Source: Methylobacterium mesophilicum SR1.6/6 (GTDB lineage: Bacteria; Pseudomonadota; Alphaproteobacteria; Rhizobiales; Beijerinckiaceae). Taken from it: a stretch of 64,000 nucleotides of DNA. Position numbers and translations under genes: made by a program. Positions 46,398 to 58,831 of the stretch are shown in pieces; within the stretch, counting starts at the first letter, position 1, and each line of letters begins with the position of its first letter. Location: assembly GCF_000364445.2 (NCBI RefSeq), contig NZ_CP043538.1, forward strand, positions 4,731,447 through 4,795,446, written 5' to 3'. The notes under the pieces were generated by a model. The model did no database searches and had not been told where the DNA came from. It worked only from the letters and a program-made list of their open reading frames with translations.

Positions 46398-46661
46398 TCA
46401 CATGCGGTGCATCATCTCCCGACGCATCATCCGGTGACGCATCTCGCGGTGCATCATGTGACGCTCCATCCGGTGACGCATCATCCGGCGCTCCATGCGT
46501 CGCCGCATCATGTGGCGCTCCATCCGATCCATCTGGACCGTCGAGATCATGCCGTCCGGCGCGGCGACGGCACCGGGCGCGAGCGGGGCGGCGGAAGCCG
46601 GCAACGCCACGGCGCCTCCGAGGGCTGCAAGCAGGGCGGCGGTGATGAGCGAAGTGCGCAC
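46398..46661 (-). CDS. Small secreted Met/Arg/His-rich nonapeptide-repeat protein
   Basis: This 87-residue protein starts with GTG, preceded by AGAGGA at eight bases. Residues 1-24 are a signal peptide (ASA-AP cut). After a short linker the C-terminal 42 residues are five tandem nine-residue repeats of the type RMERHMMRR (residues 46-87), the last degraded. Methionine, histidine and arginine make up nearly all of it, and no other hydrophobic residues occur. Met/His-rich secreted peptides often bind copper or other soft metals, but no metal family is recognised. The DNA mirrors this as ~27-base tandem repeats. It lies 225 bases from the Tyr/Asp-rich gene. Confidence 0.7.
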   Translation of the reverse strand: MRTSLITAALLAALGGAVALPASAAPLAPGAVAAPDGMISTVQMDRMERHMMRRRMERRMMRHRMERHMMHREMRHRMMRREMMHRM

Positions 46662-47378
46662 GCGATAAATCCTCTCTCGCCGCCCCGGGAGGGACGGCCG
46701 GTCTCCACGAGGCCGCGGACGGAGCAGATCCTTCCGTGACCCCGCGCAGGAAGCCGCGGCGCACCCGGATGGTTCCCAATATTGAGTCGGCGGAACGGGC
46801 GACCCGCGACGCAGACGATCGGAACGCGGGACCTGCGCCTCTGCCTCGCCTGGATGTCACGGAGGAGGCCGCCCAGGCATCCCCGCGCTGCGCGGAGCGG
46901 GGCCTGGCCGGGTCGAGTCGGGCCAGAGCGATGGCGCAGCCAAGGCGGCCTTCCAAGGCTCCCGACATGCAGCCTCCTGAACCAAGGCGGCCCGTCGCGC
47001 ACGAAGCAATGACCGCCAAGACCGAAGGTGATGCACCAACGCATCACCTGAAACAAAATGTTTCTCGCTCCACGGCAAACAATATACAGAGATAATAAGC
47101 CTTTGATTGCGGACTAACGGTTCTGTCTCTCTGGATAATACGCAATATTGATTACATTCAATGGCATCATAAACATTGCGCCGAACGATTATTTCCCTTC
47201 AGCGGGATGCGCAGAACCGCCAAGATTTGTCCAATCATCTGCGTCGATCATATAAAACCAAGCGCGGCGTCTATGCTAACGCGTTTCGAGACTCACCGGC
47301 ATCAAATAAACATCGAGGCAATCTCGGGCGCGAAGAAAATCTCTACTCAACGCAAGAGCGCGCGAATCTAAGGTCCCT
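46662..47378. other. Long intergenic region turning AT-rich before the outer membrane gene
   Basis: These 717 bases carry no gene I can support. From about 47040 to 47378 base composition is much more AT-rich than the rest of the window. A plus-strand frame (46736-47095) and overlapping minus frames are open, but third-position GC is low and no ribosome site is seen. Regulation of the outer membrane protein or transferred DNA are both possible. Confidence 0.4.
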
Positions 47379-49112
47379 ATGATGCATCGAAACTTGGGTT
47401 CCGGACTTGTTCTTCTCCTTCTCTCACAGACCGCGATGGCCGCGGATCTGCCGCGGACGTCCCGGCCGGTCCCGCACGCCCCGCCACCGGTCTTCACCTG
47501 GACGGGAGCCTATGCAGGCTTGTTCACCGGGTACGGCACCCTCGACCGGACCACGCAGTTCGTCTGCACGGGCCCGGGCGGACAGCCCGGCGGGCGCCTC
47601 TGTCCTGTCCTTCCGTCGCGGAAAGCCACCGACGATGGCTTCATCGCGGGCGCCGAGGTCGGCTACAATTGGCAGCTGGGCTCGGGGCTGGTCGTCGGTG
47701 GCGCCGTGGATCACCAGTACACCCGGCTCTGGGGCTACGATCACTGGGAAGGCGATGTCCGGACTCAGGGCCGCGGCTATCTTTTCGACACCAGCGCGCA
47801 TTCCGGACAGCGACTGGACAATCTGACGACGGTCCGCGGCAAGCTCGGCTTCGCCTTCGACCGGACGTTCGTCTACGCTACGGGCGGTCTCGCCTTTGGA
47901 AGCGTCCGGACCGACAACAACCTGAGCGTTTTCAGCCCGTACGACCCCACCACAGTCTTCGATGGCCGTCAGGGCGACCTGCGCCTGGGCTACGTGGCCG
48001 GTGCCGGCATCGAGCAGGCGCTCAGCCCGCACCTCTCAATCAAGGTCGAGGGCCTGTATTACGACCTCGGCAGCCGCACGGTCCTCTCGGACTGGAGCCG
48101 CCTCGACCTTCCCAGCTATCACGCCGGCACCCGCATCGCGACGGACGGCTTCCTGACCCGGGCCGGCCTCAATTACCGTTTCGGAGCCGGACTGCCCGAC
48201 TTCGCGCCGGCCAGCTTGGCCGCCCCGGCCACCTGGGCCTTCGAGGGTGGGCTGCGCTACTTCTACAGCTCGGGCGGCCCGCGCTACACCCTCGGCGATC
48301 CCTACACCCCGCGCCAGGTGAATTCCCGCCTGATCTACGCGGGATCGGACGCTCATGCCGGCGAGAGCTTTGCGCGGCTCGACCACGCGCCGACGGGCCT
48401 GTTCGCCAAGGGATTCCTGGGAGCAGGCGGAGTCACCTCCGGCCGCCTCTCCGACGAGGACTTCCCGCCAGTCTTGAGCCGCTACTCGAAGACGCTCTCG
48501 CCCATCAAGGATGGCGACATCAAGTACGGGGTGGTCGATCTCGGCTACAATGTCCTGCGCGGCGACGTGTTCAGGCTCGGCGCCTTCGCCGGCTACCAGT
48601 ACGAGGCCGAACTCCTCGACGGTTACGGCTGCGAGCAGGTGGCGCGGGGCGGCATCTGCGCAGGCTCGAGTGCCATCTCCAACCAGATCAAGGGCCTCGG
48701 TGAGAACCTACGCTGGAATGCGCTGCGCATCGGCGTGATCGGCGAGGTTCGGTTCGACCGGCTCCGGCTGAGCCTGGAAGGCGCCTATCTGCCCGTGGTG
48801 ACGATGGACGGGGTCGACCGTCACTGGTTCCGACCGGACATCAATCCGCTGCCGCAGCGGGGCCGCGGTGACGGCTACTTCGCGGAGGGCCTCGTCTCGT
48901 ACGACCTGACCTCCAGCGTGAGCGTCGGCGTCGGCGGCCGTTACTGGCGGATGCAGACGGATTCGGGCCAGACGAAGTTCCCGTTCTATCCGCGCAGCCC
49001 GACCAAGTTCGAGACCGATCGCTACGGCGGCTTCTTGCAGCTGTCCTACAAGCTCGCCGATTTCGGACTCGGCGAACCGGCCACTCCGGCGGCCCTGGTC
49101 CGCAAGGACTGA
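47379..49112 (+). CDS. Double-barrel outer membrane protein (Omp25-like plus second barrel)
   Basis: This 577-residue protein has a signal peptide (residues 1-21, AMA-AD) and a proline-rich linker. The first part (residues ~40-275) is an Omp25/Omp31-like eight-stranded barrel with WTGAYAGLFTGYG, AGAEVGYNWQ and LTRAGLNYRFG. A second part (residues ~290-565) contains a separate set of barrel strands (VVDLGYNVLRGDVFRLGAFAGYQYE, VGVGGRYWRMQ) resembling omptin/opacity-like 10-strand barrels. Two complete barrels in one chain are not the usual ~250-residue architecture. Cysteines in CGPG/CPVL and in CEQVARGGIC may bridge. AAGG precedes the ATG. Confidence 0.85.
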   Translation: MMHRNLGSGLVLLLLSQTAMAADLPRTSRPVPHAPPPVFTWTGAYAGLFTGYGTLDRTTQFVCTGPGGQPGGRLCPVLPSRKATDDGFIAGAEVGYNWQLGSGLVVGGAVDHQYTRLWGYDHWEGDVRTQGRGYLFDTSAHSGQRLDNLTTVRGKLGFAFDRTFVYATGGLAFGSVRTDNNLSVFSPYDPTTVFDGRQGDLRLGYVAGAGIEQALSPHLSIKVEGLYYDLGSRTVLSDWSRLDLPSYHAGTRIATDGFLTRAGLNYRFGAGLPDFAPASLAAPATWAFEGGLRYFYSSGGPRYTLGDPYTPRQVNSRLIYAGSDAHAGESFARLDHAPTGLFAKGFLGAGGVTSGRLSDEDFPPVLSRYSKTLSPIKDGDIKYGVVDLGYNVLRGDVFRLGAFAGYQYEAELLDGYGCEQVARGGICAGSSAISNQIKGLGENLRWNALRIGVIGEVRFDRLRLSLEGAYLPVVTMDGVDRHWFRPDINPLPQRGRGDGYFAEGLVSYDLTSSVSVGVGGRYWRMQTDSGQTKFPFYPRSPTKFETDRYGGFLQLSYKLADFGLGEPATPAALVRKD

Positions 49113-49320
49113 CGCCGGACCGGGCGCGCATCCTGCGGGGCCCGCCCGGCGCGGGGATGCGCTCACACCAGCGCATCATCCGCTTCGACGCTCGGCCCAG
49201 GTCTCGAACGGCCGCCGGTTTCTGCCACAGATCCGGCGGCCGCCTCTGCGAGACGGCCTCGATCCCGACGAACCGGCCGTCGCGCCCGATAGATTCCATG
49301 CCGACCTCAAGGATGCGGCG

Positions 49321-50013
49321 ATGCCCCTCCGGAAACCGTCCCGCCTCCACGGCGCCCGTCCGGCGTCGCGATCCACGTCACGCCTCTCGCCGAGCCTCGC
49401 GGGCAGCGTCGTTCTCGGCCTTACCGTGAGCCTCGCCCCGGCCGCCGGCCGGGCGCAACCGGATCCCGGGGCCACGATCGCCTGGCACTGCTACCGCAAC
49501 GCCGTGGCCACGGTCCTGGCGACCGATAAGATGGACTCCGCCGGCACCCGATTTCTGGTGCGCGCCTCGACTACCGACCCGAAGACCGACTGCGCCGTGG
49601 GACAGCGGCCCGGCGACCGCGTCCTGGGCGACGATGGCCCGCGCGACGAGACGGCCCACGTCAATGTCGAACTCGTCAGGACATTCCTGATCGTCGATGA
49701 CGGAACCGGGCCGGACCGAACTCTGGTGATCTACGAGGTCCCGACTGCCCGCAAGCTGCTCGAGGCCGGCTACTCGGTGCAGGGAGGCTGCAACCCGGCC
49801 TCCGGCTGCCGGAGCGAGGAATTCAGCCTCGACGACAAGGGCCTCACGTTCTGGCGCCAGGTCGCCGACACGCCGACACCGAAGAACTGCCCAGGCTACG
49901 CGGGTTTCATGAAGTCGACCGGCTCCGCGGCCATCGAGGAGCGGTCGATCTTCACCTTCGCGGCGCGCACGGTGGCGGGACTCGGCAAGACGCGGTGCAC
50001 GGCGCGGCAGTGA
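49321..50013 (+). CDS. Secreted protein of unknown function
   Basis: This 230-residue protein has a long basic N-terminus and a signal sequence (LAGSVVLGLTVSLAPAAGRA, ends near residue 45). The mature domain has several cysteines (WHCYRN, DCAVGQ, GCNPASGCRS, NCPGY, KTRC) likely forming disulfides, and repeated short strands. It reads like a periplasmic or extracytoplasmic fold. I do not recognise a family. It precedes the histidine kinase gene by about 150 bases on the same strand. Confidence 0.75.
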   Translation: MPLRKPSRLHGARPASRSTSRLSPSLAGSVVLGLTVSLAPAAGRAQPDPGATIAWHCYRNAVATVLATDKMDSAGTRFLVRASTTDPKTDCAVGQRPGDRVLGDDGPRDETAHVNVELVRTFLIVDDGTGPDRTLVIYEVPTARKLLEAGYSVQGGCNPASGCRSEEFSLDDKGLTFWRQVADTPTPKNCPGYAGFMKSTGSAAIEERSIFTFAARTVAGLGKTRCTARQ

Positions 50014-50161
50014 CACGGCCCCAGGTTCTGCGTGGGATCCCCGGCCGCCGCGCGAACCCGGCAAGAAATCAGCAACCATCGGCTGAGCAGTTGACATCCG
50101 GACGGGCGCCGCGGGCGTCCGGGGCGCGGTTTGCGCCGGTCGAACGGATCCGGACGCGCCC

Positions 50162-53620
<3,459 letters not shown>

Positions 53621-53716
53621 CCGGGCGCGCCGGTTCCAGCGGCGCGGGTGCCCCGGGCGCCCCGTCCCGACGCGCCCCGCTCCATCCAACCCGAGCGCAG
53701 GCCGCTCGCCGGCGGG

Positions 53717-55720
53717 TCAGGCGGCCGCCCGGGCGGCCGACAGCATCGGGACGAGCGCACCCTGCGGCATCGGCTCGCCGAGATGGTAGCCCTGCAGGAA
53801 CGGGCAGCCGAGATCCCGGAGCGTGCCCAGATCGTCGGCGGTCTCGATCCCCTCGGCGACGACTTCGAGACCGAGAGAGGCTCCGAGGTTCAGCACCGCC
53901 TGGACCATGACACGCTTGTCTTTGCTCTCGGACAGGCCGGTCACGAGGCTGCGGTCGATCTTGATCCGTCCGGCCCGGAGCTGGCGCAGCGAGGCGAGGG
54001 ACGCGTAGCCGACCCCGAAATCGTCGAGGGCCACGCACACCCCCGCCCGCGCCAGGGTCTGCAGCTTGTCCTGGATCACGTTGATCCCGAGGGCCGTCTC
54101 CTCCGTGATCTCGATCTCCAGCCCCGCGGGCGGCAGAGCCAGATCCGCGAGCCGCTTCAGGACGATCGCGTCGACGGGAAGTTGCGCCATCTCCCGCGGC
54201 GAGACGTTCATCGCCACGCGCACCTGCGGCAGGTCCAGAGCGCGCAGAAGGCCCATCATCCCGCAGGCCTGTTCGAGGACGAAGCGCAGCAGCGACTCGG
54301 TCAGGCCCGCGGTGGCGGCCGCGGTGACGATGTCGCCCGGCGGGATCCAGCCGTGCCGCGGATGCTGCCACCGCACGAGCCCTTCGAGGCCCGCGAGGGT
54401 CGTGCCGTCCTGGCCGAAGATGGGCTGGAACCAGACGGCGAGCCTGTCCTCGGCCAGGGCGCTCGAGAGGTCCCGACCGCAGTCGCGCCGCATCTCGCGC
54501 TGGGCCCGCAGGGTAGCGTCGAAGACGCGGTAGCTGTTCCGTCCGGCGCTCTTGGCCGCGTACAGCGCCTCGTCGGCGCAGCTCAGCATCTGTGTGATGC
54601 TGGACATGGCCGCGAACTGGATGCCGATGCTGACCCCCAGCCGACCTGCCTCGAAGGCGCCGAAGGGCGCCGCGACGGCCTCGATCACGCGCTTGGCGAG
54701 GGCGTTCGGCGCCAAGCCCGATTGCAGCGGATCGTACAGCAGGGCGAACTCGTCGCCGCCGAGCCGGGCGACCACGGCCCCTGGCGGCAGGATGATGCTC
54801 AGGCGACGGCCGACCTCGGCCAGGACCCGGTCGCCCATCTGATGCCCGTAGATGTCGTTGACGGTCTTGAAGCCGTCGAGGTCGAGCAGCAGCAGGCAGC
54901 GCGCCGCCTCGGGCCGCTGGGCCCACGTCTCGGCCTGCTGCGCGAAGCCGGCGCGGTTCAGCAGCCCGGTGAGATCGTCGTGCGTCGCGCGGCGACGCAT
55001 CTCCTCCGCCAGGGCCGCCTCGCCGGCATGGGCCGCGGCGGCCGCGCGCGCGAGCGCCGTCGCCGCGTGCTTCAGGCGGCTCGCCTCGCGAAACACCTTC
55101 TCGCTCTCGACCGCGCTGCGCGCGAGGGCCACCAGATACAGGAGCACGGTGCCGGCGAGGCAGACGTCGTCCAGTCCGCCGGCGTAGAGCAGGCAGCCAG
55201 CGACCGACAGGAGCGGCGGGGTGATGAAGCAGAGCGGAACGCGGGCGAAGGCGATGCCGTGCACGACGGAGCCGGCGGTGATGCCGCAGATGACGACCAG
55301 GTAGAAGGTCGTCGAGGTCGCGGTGAGCCCCGCGCACAGGGTCGGCACGAAGGCCCAGACGAGACCGGAGGCGAGGGCCGCGCCGGTCGCGAGCCCGAGT
55401 TGCCGCTCGACCGCCCGCGCATGGCCCACCGCCTCTTCCGGCGGCGTGTCGAGGGTGAGCGACAAGCCTCCGCAGGGCGCGCGGCACAGGGCGGCGCGCA
55501 GGAGGTTGACGCACAGGGAAATCGCGAACCAGGCGGCGCCGGCCTGCCCGAGCCCGGCAGAGTAGGCGACGAGAGCTCCGAGCAGACCGAGCAGCACGTT
55601 GACCGGGATGGCGATGAGGACGCTGCGGCGCACGGCCTCGAGCTGATCCCGGCGAACCAGCTTGACGAGGTCCGGAGCCGTGCGCTCGGGCGCCGTCCCA
55701 TCACGCGGTGTCCCGCTCAT
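53717..55720 (-). CDS. Membrane-bound diguanylate cyclase/phosphodiesterase (GGDEF-EAL)
   Basis: This 667-residue protein has an N-terminal membrane region (about five helices, residues ~30-215), then a GGDEF domain with RLGGDEFALL at residues ~319-328, and a C-terminal EAL domain. The EAL signature reads EGLVRW (E446). The other catalytic residues are present: MNVSPREM, EITEET, ALDDFGVGYASL, IKIDRSLV, VAEGIET and FLQGYHLGEPM. It may make, break or sense cyclic di-GMP. The ATG at 55720 is preferred; a GTG 23 residues upstream is the alternative. It is convergent with the hybrid kinase. Confidence 0.93.
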   Translation of the reverse strand: MSGTPRDGTAPERTAPDLVKLVRRDQLEAVRRSVLIAIPVNVLLGLLGALVAYSAGLGQAGAAWFAISLCVNLLRAALCRAPCGGLSLTLDTPPEEAVGHARAVERQLGLATGAALASGLVWAFVPTLCAGLTATSTTFYLVVICGITAGSVVHGIAFARVPLCFITPPLLSVAGCLLYAGGLDDVCLAGTVLLYLVALARSAVESEKVFREASRLKHAATALARAAAAAHAGEAALAEEMRRRATHDDLTGLLNRAGFAQQAETWAQRPEAARCLLLLDLDGFKTVNDIYGHQMGDRVLAEVGRRLSIILPPGAVVARLGGDEFALLYDPLQSGLAPNALAKRVIEAVAAPFGAFEAGRLGVSIGIQFAAMSSITQMLSCADEALYAAKSAGRNSYRVFDATLRAQREMRRDCGRDLSSALAEDRLAVWFQPIFGQDGTTLAGLEGLVRWQHPRHGWIPPGDIVTAAATAGLTESLLRFVLEQACGMMGLLRALDLPQVRVAMNVSPREMAQLPVDAIVLKRLADLALPPAGLEIEITEETALGINVIQDKLQTLARAGVCVALDDFGVGYASLASLRQLRAGRIKIDRSLVTGLSESKDKRVMVQAVLNLGASLGLEVVAEGIETADDLGTLRDLGCPFLQGYHLGEPMPQGALVPMLSAARAAA

Positions 55721-55795
55721 GTCCACGCCTGTTCCCACCGGGCGTGACCTTGCGCGCGATTCGGTAATGGTTGGTAAATCCGCCGACACAGATAG

Positions 55796-55981
55796 TTATA
55801 ATACTCTGTAATCTTCGGATTCCGATGCATAGTGCCGGAGATATCTTCGGTCCCGTCTATCTCCGAACCTGCGCGCCACCGTTACGATGACGGCCACGAT
55901 GTCGGTGGTCGCCCCCGGCCGGGGGTGCCGGCGCGCGGCGGCCGGCACGATCCGGTCGGCCGTTGACGCCTCGTTTGCCAT
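55796..55981 (-). CDS. Candidate small protein, 61 residues
   Basis: This frame starts MANEASTADRIVPAA and ends YASESEDYRVL. The first 40 codons have very high third-position GC, as expected of a real gene in this genome; the last 20 do not. No ribosome site is visible, and the gene lies just upstream of the GGDEF-EAL gene on the same strand. A perfect 10-bp inverted repeat follows its start. No family is recognised. Confidence 0.4.
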   Translation of the reverse strand: MANEASTADRIVPAAARRHPRPGATTDIVAVIVTVARRFGDRRDRRYLRHYASESEDYRVL

Positions 55982-56313
55982 GACAGCGACGTAGCGATCA
56001 CGATCAAAAGTCGTTCATTTGCCGATGTTCGCTCCATCGATCGTGATCCTTGGCCTCCGTGCGCGATGCTGATCGCGTCCTTCCTGCTCGCGGCGAATCG
56101 GGAACGGCACGACGACGGACCGCGCCGCTCCAAGCGCCGCGTGTACGGACCGCCGCTGAGCCCCGACGCCTCCCATTGGGGAACGCTCCGGCAGGCGGAT
56201 TGCGAACGACCGACCAGCGGCCCGATCACAATAACTGGAGCCACCCATTGATGTCTTGTTCGAAGACAGTTTTCGCGATCTCGTTAGCGCTCGGTTGCGG
56301 GAGATCGGACCTC
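55982..56313. other. Intergenic region with a spaced inverted repeat
   Basis: GATCACGATC (55996-56005) is repeated inverted as GATCGTGATC (56039-56048), 33 bases apart. No gene is supported in the remaining sequence, although an in-frame extension of the next gene reaches 56251. Confidence 0.5.
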
Positions 56314-56520
56314 ATGAGAACTGTCTTCGTCGCCTCAATCCTTGTCCTCCTTCCGCTCACGCAAGCCTGCGCGCAGGCCAACCCGAAGCGGGAGGCGTGC
56401 CTGAAGGAAGCGGAGGCGAAGGGCCTTTACACGACGGCCGGCCGGAATCCGGGGCGGTTCAACCAGATGAACGCGCCGCAGCGCGAGGAATTCATGAAGG
56501 CCTGCATGGCGCACCGGTAG
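56314..56520 (+). CDS. Small secreted PsiF-like protein
   Basis: This 68-residue protein has a signal peptide (residues 1-22, ending ACAQA). The mature part has two cysteines and the pattern ACLKEAEAKGL...QREEFMKACMA, which resembles the repeat of PsiF-type secreted proteins (EA-KxL...xFMxxCL). The ATG at 56314 follows a GGGAG site. An ATG at 56251 in the same frame also has a GGAG site and would give a second hydrophobic segment, so the true start is uncertain. Function unknown. Confidence 0.65.
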   Translation: MRTVFVASILVLLPLTQACAQANPKREACLKEAEAKGLYTTAGRNPGRFNQMNAPQREEFMKACMAHR

Positions 56521-56652
56521 GGCCCGGCCCAGTCGCGACCGGCCGCGGGCGCGAAGGCGGGCGCGAAGGTCAGAGCGCCGGCCCGTGCGCGCTGGACGCA
56601 GCGGCCGCTCCCCAACGCCGCGTCCGGATGGGATCGGCAGGCTTCGGCCGGC

Positions 56653-56823
56653 TCAAAGTTCGCGGATCCTCTTCCCGATCCCGCTGGGCTCGTGTTTCTC
56701 GATCTCGACCGGATGGCCCGTGTCGTTCGGCAAGCCGCGTCCCGTCTGCGCAATGGTCTCGTCGCGCGGGCGTCAGCGCGGGCCGTCCGAGATCGGCGAG
56801 TCCTTCGACGACTCCTTCGACAT
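56653..56823 (-). pseudogene. Small gene interrupted by an in-frame TGA
   Basis: An ATG at 56823, preceded by AGGA at seven bases, opens MSKESSKDSPISDGPR and then meets TGA as codon 17. The same frame continues with clearly protein-like sequence: RPRDETIAQTGRGLPND, then TGHPVEIEKHEPSGIGKRIREL, to a TGA at 56655-56653. A CGA-to-TGA transition would explain it. It could also be two tiny frames or a read-through gene. A TATAAG box lies ~50 bases upstream. No family is recognised with certainty. Confidence 0.5.
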
Positions 56824-57241
56824 CGCGCAGTCCTGATCCGTCCGCGTCGCCGCGCTTGCGGGGCTCCAGGCTTATAATCGCGTCCCGTTCAGCCAACCCG
56901 GCAGGGGTGGCGGAGATCCGGGCACCGTGCCGACAGGCGCATGACGGGTACGCTTGAGCCCTCAGGCAGGTCGATGCGGCTTGAGCCGCCGGTCACGCCC
57001 GGGCCCCGCTGCGCGGGGCTCACGACCGCGAGCCGGTGCCGGCGCAGATCGCCGCAGGAAGGGGGTCCGGCGATCCCATCCCGCCCCCGGGCGGCACCCG
57101 GCCTGTCTCGCCCCGCCCCGCGCATCGGGCGCGGAGCCGCGCCGAAGCCCGCGGTGGTCCGCCAGGAACTTGGCCGTCCAGCGTTTGGGTTCCCCGGGTG
57201 ACTGGGCCGCCCGAGCCCGCAACGGAACAGAGGTGACGACC
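56824..57241. other. Intergenic region upstream of DUF892
   Basis: Nothing beyond a possible minus-strand -10 box (TATAAG at 56871-56876) is seen. The DNA is very GC-rich with long open frames that lack ribosome sites. Confidence 0.35.
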
Positions 57242-57751
57242 ATGGCAATGGACGCGCGCGAGATCTACGTCACGGCCCTGAAGAACACCCACGCCCTGGA
57301 GATGCAGGCGCTGCAGATCATGGAGCGGCAGGTCGAGCGCCTCGAGCGCTACCCGGAGATGGAGCAAGCCCTCCGCCGCCATATCGAGGAGACGCACGGC
57401 CAGCGCCAGCGCCTGGAGGAGGCGCTCCAGAGCCTCGGCGACAGCCCCTCGGCCCTGAAGGAGGGGTTCCTGGGCTTCGTCGGCAACATGATGGCTCTGG
57501 GACACACGCCGGCCCAGGATGAGATCCTGAAGAACACCTACGCCAACCACGCCTTCGAGAACTTCGAGATCGCGGCCTACGAGTCGCTTCTCACCATCGG
57601 CGACGCGGCCGGCCAGCAGGGCCACCGGACGGCCTTCCAGCAGTCGTTGAAGGAGGAGCAGACCATGGCGGAGGCAGTGCGCAACCTGATCCGCCCGACC
57701 ACGGAGCGCTACCTCCAGCTCACCACGGCCGGCGAGAAGGCGGACCGGTAG
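57242..57751 (+). CDS. DUF892 (YciE-like) ferritin-fold protein
   Basis: This 169-residue helical protein has the DUF892 pattern: LKNTHALEMQALQIMERQVERLERYPEM, IEETHGQRQRLEEAL, NHAFENFEIAAYESLL and SLKEEQTMAEAV. The repeated E and H in helices (E..H, EETH, ENFE, KEEQ) are the di-iron ligand set of ferritin-like four-helix bundles. Such proteins are stress-induced in enterobacteria. GAGGTGACGACC precedes the ATG, a ribosome site. The next gene on this strand follows after ~210 bases. Confidence 0.88.
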   Translation: MAMDAREIYVTALKNTHALEMQALQIMERQVERLERYPEMEQALRRHIEETHGQRQRLEEALQSLGDSPSALKEGFLGFVGNMMALGHTPAQDEILKNTYANHAFENFEIAAYESLLTIGDAAGQQGHRTAFQQSLKEEQTMAEAVRNLIRPTTERYLQLTTAGEKADR

Positions 57752-57960
57752 GGCGCCCCGCCGAGGTGGAAGCCGGCTCGGCGGGAGGAACAGCATCGGA
57801 GCACGGGTTCGGCGCCGCCCCCGGGCGCGGCGCCGGCCAGCCCCGGCGGACGGGGTGCCGTTCGCGTCGGGTCGTGGGTGCGCCGGAAGGCGCCCTCCGG
57901 CGACGCGCGGCGCCCCATTCTGCCGCAGGAACAACACCCACCCTGCCTGATTGCGCGGAG

Positions 57961-58605
57961 ATGGACACAGGCAGCGCTCGATCGACGGACCACAGGGGCC
58001 AGGAGGGCGCCTCGTCCAGCAAGCCTCTGGGGGACGGCTGCGTCCACCTCTGCGTGGACATGCAGCGCATGTTCGCGGAGCCCACCGACTGGCAGACACC
58101 TTGGATGATGCGGGTTCTTCCGCATGTGTGCCGGCTTGCCTCGGCACGTCCGGAGCGGACCATCTTCACCCGCTTCATCCCGGCTGCCCGGCCCGGGGAG
58201 GGGCGCGGCACCTGGGCGACCTACTCGGAGCGGTGGGCGGACATGACCCGGGAACGCCTCGACCCCGGCCTGATCGACCTCGTGCCGGACCTCGCGCGGC
58301 TGGCGCCGCCCGCGGAGATCCTCGACAAGCTGGTCTACTCGCCGTGGCTCGACACGGATCTGGACGCGCGCCTCCAGGCCCGGGGCATCGACACCCTGAT
58401 CGTCACCGGGGCGGAGACGGATGTCTGCGTGCTGGCCGCGGTGCTCGGCGGCGTCGACCTTGGCTACCGGATCGTGCTGGCCTCGGACGGGCTCTGCAGC
58501 TCCTGCGACGAGGCGCACGACGCGCTGCTCCTGATGTACCGGATGCGCTACGGCCATCAGGTCGAGACGATGACGACCGCCGAGATCCTCGACCGCTGGC
58601 ACTGA
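57961..58605 (+). CDS. Isochorismatase-like cysteine hydrolase
   Basis: This 214-residue protein has the family triad: D in CVDMQRMF, K in DKLVYSPW, and C in VTGAETDVCVLA. The first ~25 residues are a polar tail before the core. Members hydrolyse isochorismate, nicotinamide or other amides. The substrate cannot be assigned. The ATG at 57961 directly precedes the family core; the frame is open further upstream but without support. Confidence 0.9.
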   Translation: MDTGSARSTDHRGQEGASSSKPLGDGCVHLCVDMQRMFAEPTDWQTPWMMRVLPHVCRLASARPERTIFTRFIPAARPGEGRGTWATYSERWADMTRERLDPGLIDLVPDLARLAPPAEILDKLVYSPWLDTDLDARLQARGIDTLIVTGAETDVCVLAAVLGGVDLGYRIVLASDGLCSSCDEAHDALLLMYRMRYGHQVETMTTAEILDRWH

Positions 58606-58831
58606 CCGGTTTGTGCGCTGCACCGAGCATTCACGCGGCAGCGGCCAAGCTTAAGGCAAGTCCAGGCGGATCCGATCCGGCCCGCAGCGAGACCTGGCCG
58701 CACCTGTCCGGTCCCTCAGGACCACGAACACTCCCATCGTCCCCGGACCCGTCGCGAAAAACAGTCGCGCCACGCGAACCGCGGGCCAGCGCGGCCGTTA
58801 TATCCTCAAACACGGTTTCGGAGGACAGATC

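Noticed and set aside
46736..47095. Open 119-codon frame on the plus strand and overlapping minus frames
   Set aside because: Third-position GC is low at the 3' end, no ribosome site is present, and the composition changes abruptly within the frame.
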